A DNA stretch of 64,000 nucleotides, taken from Phascolomyces articulosus. Taxonomy: Eukaryota; Mucoromycota; Mucoromycetes; Mucorales; Lichtheimiaceae. Positions 37,201-57,859 of this stretch are shown here, piece by piece. The stretch covers positions 1,178,001-1,242,000 of the forward strand of contig JAIXMP010000007.1 in NCBI GenBank assembly GCA_025677815.1, in the 5' to 3' direction. A program made the translations under genes and the position numbers. Position 1 is the stretch's first letter. Each line of letters opens with the position of its first letter. The notes beneath the pieces were generated by a model that was not told where the DNA came from, made no database searches, and saw nothing but the letters and a program-made list of their open reading frames with translations.

Positions 37201-37842
37201 AAATTCCCAACTATAAAATTATTAAAAAAAATGAGACAACAATTCGAAGAAGAAAAATGATATTTAAGTAATATATATTACAATTACTTACTTGCGACCA
37301 CCACGGGGTACACGTAACATGTTCATTCCTGGTCCCAGCATAACATTCACACCTTTGTCTCTAAATTCTTGGGCCATATAAGCACCGCGTTGACGTGTTA
37401 ATTCTCTGTCAAATGAAGCGCCACAGTTGATACCTGCCACAAATTGACTAGAATTATAAGCGCGGCGAAGACCGGTAGGACCATCGTTCATACAGAGAGC
37501 AGGAAAACCAGGAGAAGCAATGGTATTGCCTTCACAAGGGCCTTGTTCATTTCCGCTACCTTTTTATTATAAATATATCAAACAATCGATTGTTAGTATG
37601 TATTACTCATGTAGTATATTTTTTTATTATTTTTCCATGCTTTTAATTATATAATAACACAATACGTTACCTGTTCCAACGTTGACTTTTTGTTCCAATG
37701 TCCAGCCACTCACCAACTTTTCAGCTTTAGCATAGGCTTCTTCCCATGAAATTTCAAAACCAGAGTTAGTAGGAGCGGCGGTTGCCGTGTTTAAGACCGA
37801 AAGGATGGCCAAGAGTCCAGTTGCAGAAGCAAAGAGTCTCAT
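34252..37842 (-). CDS. secreted GH3 beta-glucosidase
   Basis: The start ATG at 37842 opens a signal peptide ([17 protein letters not shown]...TATA/AP). About 13-14 exons follow. Family landmarks in order: [53 protein letters not shown] with [49 protein letters not shown] (nucleophile Asp in SDW), [42 protein letters not shown] and [10 protein letters not shown], then a C-terminal fibronectin-III-like domain. These cover the whole GH3 two-domain fold, and the acid/base region is represented by the [12 protein letters not shown] segment. The enzyme splits cellobiose and other beta-glucosides outside the cell. The gene looks complete, with a stop at 34252-34254. The intron number is high compared with ascomycete homologues. 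Confidence 0.93.
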
Positions 37843-38930
37843 GGTGAATTATGTATAATAAAAAATATGATTGTACTGAAACGTTAAATCCAGCTTCTTT
37901 CAGTGCTTTTATACTTTTTTTTTTCATCTTTTGTATGCCCCTGACCATGATGATTCGTGTGAAAAACGCGGTATATTATACTATACCAGGATTTCATAAC
38001 ATATACATCTGTCGAATGTCAAATGGATATTTTTCTTAATGAGGTATAAATTCTCCTATAGGAGGATTATTGATGATCGATACTTTTTCTCCATTTCTTT
38101 TTCTAGACATTTTTACCCCAAAAACACCATGGTATCAATTTGCCGCTCTTAATTTAATAGAACGCCAAATGATTTCCCATCCGAAAAAGAAAGGGAAAAA
38201 GACCCTTTTCAGGCATCAGCGGTATGCTTTGTAATCTAAAGGTACTTTACTTTTCTTAATAATGAAAAGATGCTGGGTTCATTTTTCTTCTTTGATTTTT
38301 TGGTATGGCTCATATACAACAATCCATGACTTTAAATCAAACATTGATAGCAGGCTGATATTCCTTGGGCTGCTTCACTTAATTTATATTCTTATTTCGG
38401 TAATAATAATAGAAAATAAACGAATGCGTAATAGTTGATGACAAAAAAAAAAAAAAAACTTTAAATAACAAATGCTCTAACTACTATATAATACGGATAT
38501 AGACCTATTTAACGAAGAATTACCCCGCAAAGACAAAGTTTAGTGTGTATGAGTAAAAAATGTAATCATCCAGTAAATTGCTGAAGGAACCGGGTCGTGT
38601 CGGGATAGTTATTATTTTTTTTGTGTAATGACAGTTTGGAATTGGAAAAAAATAATAGTAAAAGAAAGCAAACTTTTTATATATGATATAATTATAACGT
38701 TATAAGAAGAAAAAAGAGAAAAGAACACAGGAGGAGCAATAGAAAATAGAACAAAAGGAAAAACAAGATAGACAGTGCGTTGTTTGTGATGATAATGATG
38801 CTGATGAGAGAGCGAGTAGAGAGTAGAATAAAAAGAGTGAAAAATGAACAAGAAAATGAGGGGATAAATACTATATATGAAAAAGATAATTACACATACA
38901 CAGAACCAGAAGGAAGTAATAATATAATCA
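37843..38930. promoter_or_regulatory. promoter region of the beta-glucosidase gene
   Basis: About 1.1 kb. The glucosidase promoter occupies the left part. A perfect 12-bp palindrome, ctcctataggag, is at 38053-38064, about 215 bp upstream of the ATG. The right part holds the 3' untranslated region of the pantothenate kinase gene, A-rich on the plus strand. No gene seen. Confidence 0.45.
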
Positions 38931-41131
38931 TTATATCTTATCCTCTGATCGAAGTTCTACATTGGTTTGTTCTAACACATCATACACTCCACTAGGTGTT
39001 TGTGTAATATCTGGTCGAAAGTTTTCAGAGTAAGAGAATGAGTGCCTTGCCTTACGAATTGGCTTGTGTTTAAGAAACTAATAACAATAATAGAAAGTTA
39101 TTTAGTATACATATAATCTTCTTCATGGCTTTCATTGACGATGACTATGAATACTTACTGCACCAGTAGCGCCTAAATGGCCTTCGTGTCGCAAGAACAA
39201 AGCCTTCATTTCACCACCAGACCAAAAATCGATAGCGTAGGAAAGTGTATTCATGGTTATTGGATGTCCACGAATGAAAAATCCTCCAAAGTAAATTCGT
39301 TTTAAACCATGCTGCTGTGCATTCAAATAGGCAATCTGTCCGATATTATTACTGTGTTATAGTATGATATAAGGGAAATAAACAGGTTAAACAAAAATAA
39401 CTTTACACAAGTACAAAAAATTCAAACACATTTTATCCTGCTCTCTTCATTTTCCCATTCATTTTGTCCGAATTTTCTTACCTGACCATGAATAAGAGGC
39501 TTTTAGAAATATCTGCTGATGAGAAACTACCGTTGGATTGACGAACTCCTTGCTTGAATACTTTTCCAAAGCTTGATGCTATCCTTGAAGATTTAAGTCC
39601 TAATCGACCATAATCTGAACCATATATATCTCCAACCATAAGGTCAACATTACGATTATCTCCTTCTTGAGATAATTCAAGCATATCTAAATTGTGTGTA
39701 TAAAAGTTAATTTTCTATTCCTGTTTTTGTCTTTTTTTTTTCCTAACTCCAAATTTTTCCCCACACTCGGTTAATTGTTTTTTTCGTCCCCATTTTCTTA
39801 CCATCAAAATTATGTGCTTCTGTCAATAAAGATAAAAGTCCCCAGAGTGTACCACCACCTAACTATTTATTACAAAATAATGGTTTTTACATTAATATCT
39901 GTATATTCTTTCCATATTATCATTGTTTGAAAGGAAACTTACAGAAGTACCACTAATACGGGTAAATTGATCAGGTCCAGTTACTTTGAGTATGCTGTCA
40001 AAATAAAAATGCATAATTATATCTGATTAGTAACATAAATACACATACTCAAATGTAAATATACAACATGATCCTATTACTTTACCTTACACCAGAGCCA
40101 ATATTGACCAACTAAATTCCATTAAAAAAAATAAAGCCATCCACCATATTAATTACATATATTCATTTCATTCATGATGGTCCAAGAAGGGAGATCAATA
40201 TATAAATAGGAATTAATAACGAACCATGTATGGGTATATCGCTTGAGTCATTTGCTCAAATTGCATAGGGTTTTTATCCACTTGTTCATTATAAGTGAAT
40301 ACTTCATAAGGTATCTCGGTAATAAAAAAGTTCAAGCCTATTTATTGTTTGTCACATTCATTAATATCGTTAATAATATTATTATTAATATGATAATTAT
40401 TGTCATATGATATATAATATTATACACTTCTTTCGCCTTGTTTTAATAACAACTACAAAGAAAAAAAACTACTCCATCTTTTCCAATATGAATTACCTGT
40501 AATAAGACATTCCATTTCATCTTCTTTTTGTACCACTATACCGGGAAGTCTTTTTGACAGCTTGTCATAATATAAATGGGCACCTCCCCCTGTTGCTTTG
40601 AGAACCTGTTCTGTTGTTACAATGTGCCGGGCATCTTGTAGAAGCTCTGCAATAAAGTCAATACATTCATCGATCTTTTCGGTTTCAAACTTTTTAAAGT
40701 GAAGTCGACCTCCTTTACGATCGGCAGATGAGGTAAAGTATACAATCTTTGCTAATGAACCACCAATCTATATAACCATCTCTTCCTTTATTAGTTCACT
40801 TTTTATTTTCAATCTTTATTTTCACCCCCCTTTAAACCCTAGTACTGTTTTTTTTTATTTTTCAGCCACTTGTCCCCATATTGCTTTCTTTCACCTCCAC
40901 TTTTTCTCCTTTTATATATCATTTTTCCCTTCGTTTTCTTCCACTGGTTATATAACAATAAAAATAAAGTAATATACATACGTCGACAGCAATTTGAGAG
41001 ACATGTTCAGTTTGGTTTGGTAATACAATATCTCTAGTTTCATGAGAACCTAATGTTACAGCCTCTGATACTGAGGCACCAATGACGTTCATGTTTAAAA
41101 GTGAAGTAGGTGGATAACAGTCGTCGAGCAT
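38931..41131 (-). CDS. pantothenate kinase
   Basis: About ten exons from ATG 41131 to TAA at 38931-38933. Recognisable blocks: [15 protein letters not shown] (ATP-binding start of the acetate/sugar-kinase fold), [119 protein letters not shown] and [20 protein letters not shown]. These are the eukaryotic type II PanK signature (yeast Cab1, human PANK). The enzyme phosphorylates pantothenate, the first and controlling step of coenzyme A synthesis. The N-terminal 45 residues before the kinase core are unrelated to known PanK leaders. The C-terminal 45 residues ([17 protein letters not shown]) are a short extension. Confidence 0.94.
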
Positions 41132-41468
41132 AGTCTGGTTGGTTATAATTTATTTTTTGTTGTTTCGGAAAAAGAAAAAAGAGAAAAAGAAAAGAGTGGA
41201 GCAGACCTTAAAAAATCCAATTCAGACGAACAGATCTCACTTTGTACCCCACAACACAGGCAAGTTCTACTCTAGGAACGCACATACACACCGCAATAAA
41301 CCATCAGACATAACACACACACTCACACATAGTACACTCAATCTATTATCAGGACAACTTAAATCAAATTTGTATTTACTTTCAATATGATGACTAATAT
41401 CATTTACAGAGGTTGATTTATCTTACTCCTTTTTTCTTATTTATACTTTATTTTTACATCCTTTTTAA
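41132..41468. other. intergenic region
   Basis: 337 bp between the pantothenate kinase start and the WDR81-like stop, so it acts as promoter of the former and 3' region of the latter. Contains an A/G-rich run (41168-41198) and CA-rich DNA (41282-41335). No gene. Confidence 0.45.
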
Positions 41469-49565
<8,097 letters not shown>

Positions 49566-49610
49566 TAAACTCTGTTTGAAAAAATATAAAAAAAAACCAC
49601 CCAAGAGGTC

Positions 49611-49633
49611 TTTTTTTTTAAAAAAAAAAAAAA
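49611..49633. repeat. T9A14 run upstream of the WDR81-like start
   Basis: Nine T then fourteen A on the plus strand, so T14A9 in the direction of transcription, beginning 46 bp upstream of the ATG. Likely a nucleosome-excluding core promoter or leader element. Confidence 0.6.
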
Positions 49634-49857
49634 GGGGGACGAGAAAGAGGTGAGAGGTTTCGGAAACTCAAATATGTTAAAGTTGTGTCTATTGCCTAAC
49701 AAATTAGGTGTCAAATCAATGAGGTAGCAGTTTTCTTCTTATAGATCGTTTCTTTTTAGATAATGTGATTTGGGTAAAGAATAAGTAATTGGGTTTTATT
49801 TTATTTTCTGGAGATACGTAATTTAATGATGGAACATAATTAAATCACTATCTCATT

Positions 49858-51537
49858 TTATTCATTATCTTTACCAAAATTTAAGAAGGAAGCCATGGGT
49901 GAAAGACGAGAATTGTTAAAGCGTTCAACTGCTGCTTTGAATTGTGCTTTGTATAGCTTGTTAATTGCTTCAATAATACCAGGAGATTTCTCAATAAATT
50001 CAGGTGTTATCATGCTACCTAATTTTTAATTTCAAATATGGGTTTGGTTACTCGCTATTATTCTCCATATCTATTTGTATGCTCCTATGTTCCACCAAAT
50101 GAAAAATGACTTACTTCTGTATACAGGCTCTTCTATATGTATGCCATCTGGCAAAACAGATAATGTTGTGCCTATTTTTTTTTATAAAAAAAAAGGTTCA
50201 TATATATAAATATTTATATACTGCTAAATTATAAAAGAAACCATCGTAGATATAGTAGTTACCAGATAAACTTTTATCATCAATGCATTGTAAATAAGCT
50301 TTTACAACATCCTCCATTCTAGCTTTGGGTGTTGCATCAATGAAATCGCGAAATTCTTTGGGAAGTCTGCCGTCTGAAATAAGATCGGTTTCAACCCAGG
50401 TAGGACAAACAGCATTAACTCGAACATTGCATTGATTTGGTAGTTGAGCAAGACTCCTGGTCCATCCCACGACAGCATGCTTGGTAGCAGCGTAATCACA
50501 CATTCCTCTGGGAATATACATATATATTTGTTAATGTTATCTGAAAAGGGTAGAAAGTAGATGAAACAACTTACGGTGTAGGATAAATTCCTATGTTTTT
50601 ATTAATACATTGTGTCTTTTATTTAATATATGATATTCGAAAGATGTACGTAAATGTAGAAATAAGTAAATGATATTAACAGTAGTAAAATATCACTGCT
50701 CTATTTACCTCCAGCGGATGCACTATTAATGATAATGCCTTGACCTCGTTTTCCCATGTACATAAGTGCAGCCTTGTTACATTTAATAACACCACTCACA
50801 TTAACATCGAAGATCCTAGAGTTCGAATCATCTAGCTCTATTATGAAGATAAAAATACCATTTTCTTTAGTTAAATTGAATCTGTATCGTTAACATTGAA
50901 TATATAATGTAAAAATATTACTTTACCATCGAAAGGTGCAAGTCCATGATTAATGCTGAATATACCAGCATTTGCGATTAGAATCTAAAAAGTATAATTG
51001 TTGGGATTGTTCGGCATTGATACATCGAATTAAACTCCAGCCAGGCGTAAATTAAACCAGTTGCATCGTGTAATTTTTTATAGTTTTTTTTGTGACAAGG
51101 TAAATACAAACATCAACCCCTCCAAACTCTTTTTCTGCCAAGTCAAACATTGATTGGATATCTTTATACTTTGTAACATCAGCATGGGCAAAAGCTGCTA
51201 CAGTCTTTCCAGCGCTATATATTACAAACATTTTTTAAAAAAAAGCCTGAGAAAAGTTACACATCGGGTGATTACGGTTCAATTTTTATAAAATTATCTC
51301 GCACACGTAAATGAATTTTTTTTCCAAAGTGATTAATAATAATAAAGGAACGCTTTTATTTATATCGTACTTTGCGTTAAACTCTTCTACAGCCGCTTTA
51401 CCATCCTTATCGAGAATATCTCCAATGATGACTCTATTACCTCGTGCGATCAGGGCTTTGGCGATATTATATCCTATTCCTTTACTACCCCCTGTCACGA
51501 CAGCGACTTGGGAAGCAATAGTGTCTGTTAAGGTCAT
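49858..51537 (-). CDS. short-chain dehydrogenase/reductase
   Basis: About eight exons from ATG 51537 (MTLTDTIASQVAVV) to TAA at 49858-49860. Motifs: TGGSKGIG (cofactor glycine motif), GDILDKDGKAAVEEF, HADVTKYKDIQSMFDLAE, ANAGIF, IIINSASAG (catalytic Ser), and CDYAATKHAVVGWTRSLAQ with the YxxxK pair (Tyr and Lys). Then VNAVCPTWVETDL, typical of classical SDRs. An acidic residue after the second strand (GD) favours NAD(H). The C-terminal 60 residues (KAQFKAAVERFNNSRLSPM) are family-like but unassigned. It matches the SDR at the left edge in layout and many residues, and resembles 15-hydroxyprostaglandin-dehydrogenase-like proteins. Substrate unknown; probably cytosolic. Confidence 0.92.
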
Positions 51538-51590
51538 AATGAATGGTGGAAAGAGATGTAAAAAATATGGGAAGGAAAAAGAAAGAGAGA

Positions 51591-51614
51591 TTTTTTTTTT
51601 AAAAAAAAAAAAAA
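51591..51614. repeat. T10A14 run upstream of the dehydrogenase start
   Basis: T10 then A14 on the plus strand (T14A10 in the gene direction). Near-identical in design and distance to the run before the neighbouring WDR81-like gene. Confidence 0.6.
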
Positions 51615-51944
51615 CTTTTATGCTTTACAATTATTTATGTATGTTCGAATGAGAACGCTCTGTGATGCTATTTGATAAACAGGAATAAAGGTTGTGAAAC
51701 AAATAAAAGAGGCGAAGGGTCTAAATGTATAATAATTGAGCAGAGTTATTTTGGATATCTATAACCTAGTAAGAGGTATGTTTCTTTTGATAGTTATTAC
51801 TTTTATATACGCAAAAAAAAACTTAAAAAGTTAAAACACTAAACGTGAGGGTCACTTTTGGCTTATCCATTAACTGTTGAAGTATATTCATTTTATAGGT
51901 AAAAGTATGGCTTAACGAAATGAAAAAGTACTTGTTATGCTGTC

Positions 51945-51968
51945 AAAAAAAAAAAAAAAAAAAAAAAA
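51945..51968. repeat. 24-bp poly(A) tract
   Basis: An uninterrupted run of 24 A residues in the intergenic region. No other feature. Confidence 0.95.
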
Positions 51969-52296
51969 GAGATATTACCCAATTTGTGCTTGAATAACAT
52001 AAAATCACGACAGAGAATGTATCGATCGATCTTGTTAATTCATCTTTATATAAACTAAAAAAAAAACGGATGTATAATATGTACAGTGGTCAATTTTATA
52101 AGGGAAAAAAGAAAATAATATTGATGATCAAAAAGGGCAATCTATTATAATTTATAATAAAAAACAACAACCTACAGTTGTGTAATAATACGCTTTTCTG
52201 GATCAAACCAGCGGAAGTAGGTAGCAATGTTTTTTTTGTTTGTAGTCCATTTATTATTATCAGCCATAAATATACTATGTACAATTAAACACCCTT

Positions 52297-54516
52297 TTAA
52301 GAAGAGTCATGCATCGTTTCGAAATGCTTGATATTTTTACTATTTTCTACATAAGCACTCATATCTTCGCGAGAAATACATATACAATGCTTCAATTTAA
52401 AATGGTGTAATCCTTTTACATTATCCACTAAATACTTGACTCCATTATCCGTGATCCGTACCAAATCCTCCAGATGAAGCGATTCCAGATACTTTAAGTT
52501 GGGAAGTAAGCGTAGAACGGCATCATCCACTATATACAGATCATCCAATCGCAATTCTTTTATGCGGATATCATTCTTATCCAACTTTTGTAAAAATGCC
52601 TTGAGACCCTCCGTCGTAACTCTAGTAAGATCAAAAAGCTTGACCACCTCGAGTGTCTTGATATCGGCAAGTGCATCCAATACCGAATCTGTAATCACAT
52701 TGGAATCATGGAATCGAACCGTTCGTAGGTTCAAATCGGGTATATGCGTTTCGTCAGCGTATGCTTTGAATAGTTGAGTCATAAAGTCATCACTTCCGAG
52801 ATTATCATAACAAGATACGTTGGTCAGTTCCAGCTGCTCAACAGTCGGTGACTTTTTTATGGTATCGACAATTTGGGATATATTTGTTGAATATGCTGGA
52901 TTAAACATCTTGAGGGATGGACAGGATTCGATGGCATGCAAAAGTAGTGGTTCAGCCGCACCATATATGTCTGGCCAGTATGTTAACTTTTCCAATTGTT
53001 CAAACTTGAAAGGTTCTCCATAATCTGGATGAATACCATCGTGTGGTTCGTTGTTGCTTTTTTGTTGTGCTGTCAAATATAAGTTGATAAACACGACCTT
53101 TAATGTTTTTGCATTTTTCCGTAAGAGTCGAATGATCCCTTCAGCAGGTACACCATAGCCACCATCGCGTGTGTAAATTTCTCGTAAGCATGGTTGTTGT
53201 TCACCATCATTTTCTTGTTGCTGTTGTTGCTGCGGTAAATCATCCAGTTGTGGAACATCAGCAAAGTCAGCCTCATAACCAAAGATTTCCAGACTGGGGC
53301 AATGCTCATATAATACGTCGGGGATTTTGGCATCACAGTTTTTCATAGCGACACGGCGTAATTTTGGGCATTTCTTTAGTAATGGTTCAAGTGCTTCGCC
53401 TGTAGTTGATATAGTACTCATTTCCATGTTCACAAGTTCTTTGTGTGGTTCTTCCAAACGTTCATGATCTCCAATGAACTTGTCCGCGTAGTCTAATGCA
53501 TCAAAAATCAATGTATTGAGATTTTTGCAAAACAGTAATATCTCGGATAACGATATTAATGGGACTTCACACTTTACAAATGTAAAATCAAGCTTGGTCA
53601 ATGTGTTTTGTACGTTTGAAAAAGCCCCCGCCATCGTAAGCATAACTCTATCAAGAGTAGCGTTCGGTGCAACTAATAATAATCGTTTAAAAGAGAATGT
53701 GAGTATAAAATTATAACTTTTTTGTCTCCTTGAATAATACTCTTCCTTCACTTCATTTTTTGTTACATTCTAATACTCACTGATTCTATCCACTAATTTC
53801 AGTGTCTTGATTTTTTTAAAATAGCCATCCTTCATATGATTCAGATATTCAAGCCATATATCTGTACTTTCACTCGTGATTGTCAAATCCTCAATATGTC
53901 GAGCAATATGCGATAATGCTTCTGAAATAGCAGGAGCATCTTCGGCGGATATGACCGACCAGGTACTTTCATCTCCCATAATCCTTTTGTTCCATGCCGT
54001 ACAAACATCAAACCATTTTAACTTGTCACTCAAGGATAGTAAGGTAATGATATAATCGCTCACATGGGGTGGGAGTGAGGTAATAAAATCTACACATCGT
54101 TCGTTTTTTTCCTTTGATTGTTTGTGACGCTCCACAATGTTTTCGTATTCTGGATCATCCTCTAAAACTCGGTCAAGGCCTTGTTGATATACCTTGATTG
54201 CGGCACTCGATTTTCCTTGAATATCCAATAAGCTGCCCAGTCGAAGGTAACCTCCTGAACATTCAGGTCCACATACAATCATTCGTTCGGCATCTTTTAT
54301 AGCATCATCGAATTTGTATTTCATTCCAAGAGCATAGGCACGATGATCAAGCACGGCCAAAAGCTGAAGTTGGTGTATACGTTTTACGGCTTCAGAAGTA
54401 AGGTCAATAGTTTCTTCATATTTGCATTTGTTAAGAGCATGTGTTGCCTTGTCAAATAAATCTTGAACAATGGTAGGATCGAGGGTTGTCGATATAGGTA
54501 ATGGTCTTATGCTCAT
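52297..54516 (-). CDS. TPR, F-box and leucine-rich-repeat protein
   Basis: Exons 53781-54516 and 52297-53672 join in phase to 703 residues. Residues about 12-135 form TPR-like helices (LFDKATHALNKCKYEETIDLT, DHRAYALGMKYKFDDAIKDA, SSAAIKVYQQGLDRVLEDD). An F-box follows at about 145-190 (FITSLPPHVSDYIITLLSLS, WFDVCTAWNKRIM). The remainder is leucine-rich repeats (LRRVAMKNCDAKIPD, LESLHLEDLVRITDNGVKYL). F-box proteins join SCF ubiquitin ligases through Skp1; TPR plus LRR would select the substrate. Such TPR/F-box/LRR proteins (resembling Pof3/Dia2) are numerous in Mucoromycota. Which member this is cannot be told from the sequence. A Gln run (PQQQQQQEND) is at about 420. Confidence 0.88.
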
Positions 54517-56324
54517 TTTATATTTCTTTTAGAAACAGAAAAAAATAGTATATATATGATTTCTAATTATGATATGGGTGAGTTAATATATATATATTAT
54601 TCAAATGGCAACAATTTAAAAGACATTGATAGAAAAAAAAAAAAAAAAACTTACCTAAAATATTGTACGAAATTTTATGATCTTGACAATAAAGAAAGGG
54701 CTTCATGATAGGTGTGAGATTTTTAAATAGTAGTTGAGTGTTCTTCCAAAAGAGTACAGAATGGTGAAAGGCGCAGCCGCATTTCGTGTAACACCGCAGC
54801 TGTTGAATGAGGCGCAGTTTCGCATTCAGGAACATAAATGAGTCATTAAAGTTACAAGTCAAAATGATTAAAGTAATAATTGAAAAGGGTATGGATTAGG
54901 ATCTGTATAAAACATGCTAATCAAATTGGTATTTTTGATTATTATACACATATCTCATCATCCAAAGAATACTTGTTGATTGTAAACAGTAAGGATCTCT
55001 TTATACTATTTATAAAGCAAGTTATATAATGCAGTCATGCGTACGTAGGGCAAAAATAGTTAGCTGGTCCCTAATCTTGATATAATTGCTTTAATTTGTA
55101 CCAAACACATAGTGTTATATTAAACCTCACTAGCACTCTGTTATTTGAATTTTACAAATTGTAATGCGTAGTAACTTTCGATATATAAAGTAAATAAGAT
55201 TTATGTCTTATTCTATTTCGAAATCAATTCTTGTACTCATTTTTCCTTTCATACAATAATTGATTTGGCAAACCTTCATTCTCTTACAATAAAATAAGCA
55301 GTTAATATATAGTGAATGATTAGATATATATTTTCTATAATGATATGTCAAACAAGATCGCTCCTTGTTGTTTGCTGGCTTGGATACCTCTTTTTAATGC
55401 CAACCAGGATATCCAATTTTTTCCCCAATTAAAGTATATATTTTTAAAGAAAGAAATACACCACCAATGCATCATGATTGTAATGTTTATAAAAATGAGG
55501 GTAGAGGCAATGAGAGAGAAATATAAAGCTGCAATTTAATACATAAACGACTAATGCATAACGGTCCAAATATAGAAATATGTCAATCTTTTACGTGACA
55601 TGAGAAAAACAGCACATTTTTTTGTTTGTTACCTAATAATGGATCTCTCACTGCTATAGATTATTTTATAGCATATGAGTGTATATAATAAATTAATATA
55701 TATATACTTCCAGCCAGCATGCAAAATATTTTTATTCAGCAAAAAAAAAAAAGTTTTGATAGCATTGTTATAATAATATTGGCTATAAAAAAATAGACTA
55801 GTAAAAAAAAAAAACCAATATTGCTCAATAGATGATTTCTGTTGTTTATTCGATTAGCTTGTGAGTTATATCAAAGATATTTTATATATTAAATTTGATC
55901 AAAAGATTATTACGGTAGAATAGTCGAAGGCAAAGAAGAGGGTAATACCGGATAGTATTCAGTTTTTACTTTCATAATACCATCTTTTCTATGACATTTC
56001 ACCTTCATTAAATAATTAATCTATGTACCCCATGTTTCCTTATCCTCGTAAATATTATTGTTCTATATATGATTATAAAGCAAAAGAAATAAATTGCGTT
56101 CTGGAGTGTTTCTTCATATGCCCAACATCGTCAAACATCTACTTTACTCCTTTACGTATCCCATTGCATAATATCCAGTTCTTACATACATGGATGATAG
56201 TACATAATAAGATGCAGTGTTGCAAAGTACTTCTATAGTTTTCCATTTTCTTACCCTTTCTATTACTTTATGTAATTGCTACTCTTTCTCCAAAACACAA
56301 AAAAAAAAACATTATACCAGTTCT

Positions 56325-56585
56325 TTAAATTCTGACAAAAAATCTGCTGTTATTACCTAGTTGCGAATGAATTTCTTTGAACACAGCATCATATGTTATT
56401 AATCGTGTTTTATTCCCATTTGTGTTTACCATTGGCGGGTAGCGGCAATCTTTATATACAACAATTTTTGATATCAAATAATATACTTTTGTATTAAGTT
56501 TTGACAAAGTATTATTGAACCACAACTGTGGTAGTTCGAAAACAATGATATAATCGAATTGTTGTTGGGGAACCGCCACAGGCAT
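56325..56585 (-). other. orphan open frame, possible gene fragment
   Basis: 86 residues from ATG (MPVAVPQQQFDYIIVFELPQ) with mixed composition, unlike the AT-rich chance frames nearby. No family is recognised. An upstream stop directly precedes the ATG, and a tentative 3' intron would be too short (25 nt). A relic of a gene or transposon, or chance. Confidence 0.2.
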
Positions 56586-57781
56586 TCAAGGAAAGAAACG
56601 TGATGGTCCTACGCATTGTTGGGTCGCAACTCTATGTTGTTTATACATGTGTGAATCTATTAACAATGTCCCATCTATTTTTTAAACCATACTTTTGAAT
56701 TTGTGACGGTTTACGTATATAGTACCTTCCGAGATTGATGCTGTTGCTCCATATAATATAAGGTTTATTATTTGTTGAACAACAAAAATGAAAATATATA
56801 TGGCAAAGTTGTATTGGGTCCTGCACCCTATGAAAAATGTAAGAGCCTCCAGTTATTTATGATTTAGTAATCGTGTCACAAGAACCTCGAATTCATAATT
56901 CAAATTTTGAAATAAATGCTTCAGTATATGTATTTTGACAGCTTGTTATTAGACTTACTATATATTGGTAATAGCATTCTGTGTCACTACGTACTTGTCT
57001 AATTGATTTTGTTTCCGTCAGCAATGAGGAGAAGACAACACAGATGATGGATGATCCTATTGACCATGAGGTGCTGTTGCATGTCTTTTTGACAATTTAT
57101 TTTTCAACAAACTCTAACAAAAAATAAAGTTGTAAATAATCTTGTTTTATGGTCAATTACTCTTGTTTTGTTGGATGGGGTGCTTTTTCTTATGATGATC
57201 AAGATCTTCAAGCAGCTGTTGGGTCTATTACTTTCCATTTTGGTGTATAAATACATAACACAGAAGCAAAAAATGGACAATATTCTTTTTTGATGGATAA
57301 TAATAGAATTGATTACTATTTTCAGTGAATAATAATAATTTTCAGGTTACATATTGTGTTCCTTTTCCTGGTTTGTACCGTTGTTTTTATTGACGTTTTT
57401 GGAATGAGAATCGTACATTTATTATCTAATTATTTATTAACCCAGCAAAAAAAAAAGGTGCCCTGTCCTAATTGATAATAAAGATCTATAATATTATACT
57501 TGGGCTTCAATCCAGATATATATTATGTTTTAGATTGATGAATGATAAGTGAATCATTTTGTCATCATCAGCATCAAAAAAAAAAAAAACATTTTCTACA
57601 ATACCTCATTTTGAAATCAGATAATAAGCAATCATTGTTTGTTTGTTCAGCTAGTACTTGATTTCTTCCTTTCAGGACATTATTTTTAATTTACACGTGT
57701 CAGAATCTTTTAAGTTTGACATATCATGAACTGGACTTTATTACTATACATACTTCTTTACTTTTTTTTTTAAGTATGGGT

Positions 57782-57859
57782 TCCCAGCACCAAAAAAAAA
57801 AAAAAAGAAACCAAATATCTATTTTTTGAAAGTTGTAGTGTAAACTTTTGGTGTTGGGA
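57782..57859. repeat. imperfect inverted repeat, hairpin-forming
   Basis: Arms 57782-57796 (tcccagcaccaaaaa) and 57845-57859 (complement tcccaacaccaaaag) differ at two of 15 positions and enclose 48 bp containing a long A run. Possible miniature element or transcribed hairpin. Confidence 0.5.

Larger units (their letters stand above)
51538..52296. other. intergenic region with homopolymers
   Basis: 759 bp. Contains T10A14 at 51591-51614, 54 bp upstream of the dehydrogenase ATG, and a 24-bp A run at 51945-51968. A small frame at 52096-52284 is not supported. No gene. Confidence 0.5.

Noticed and set aside
54563..54862. 99-residue minus-strand frame upstream of the F-box gene
   Set aside because: Contains a poly-Phe stretch from an A run and no domain; probably promoter sequence.
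57050..57126. Short plus-strand frame beginning MMDDPIDHEVLL
   Set aside because: Only about 25 codons, no continuation through a plausible intron.
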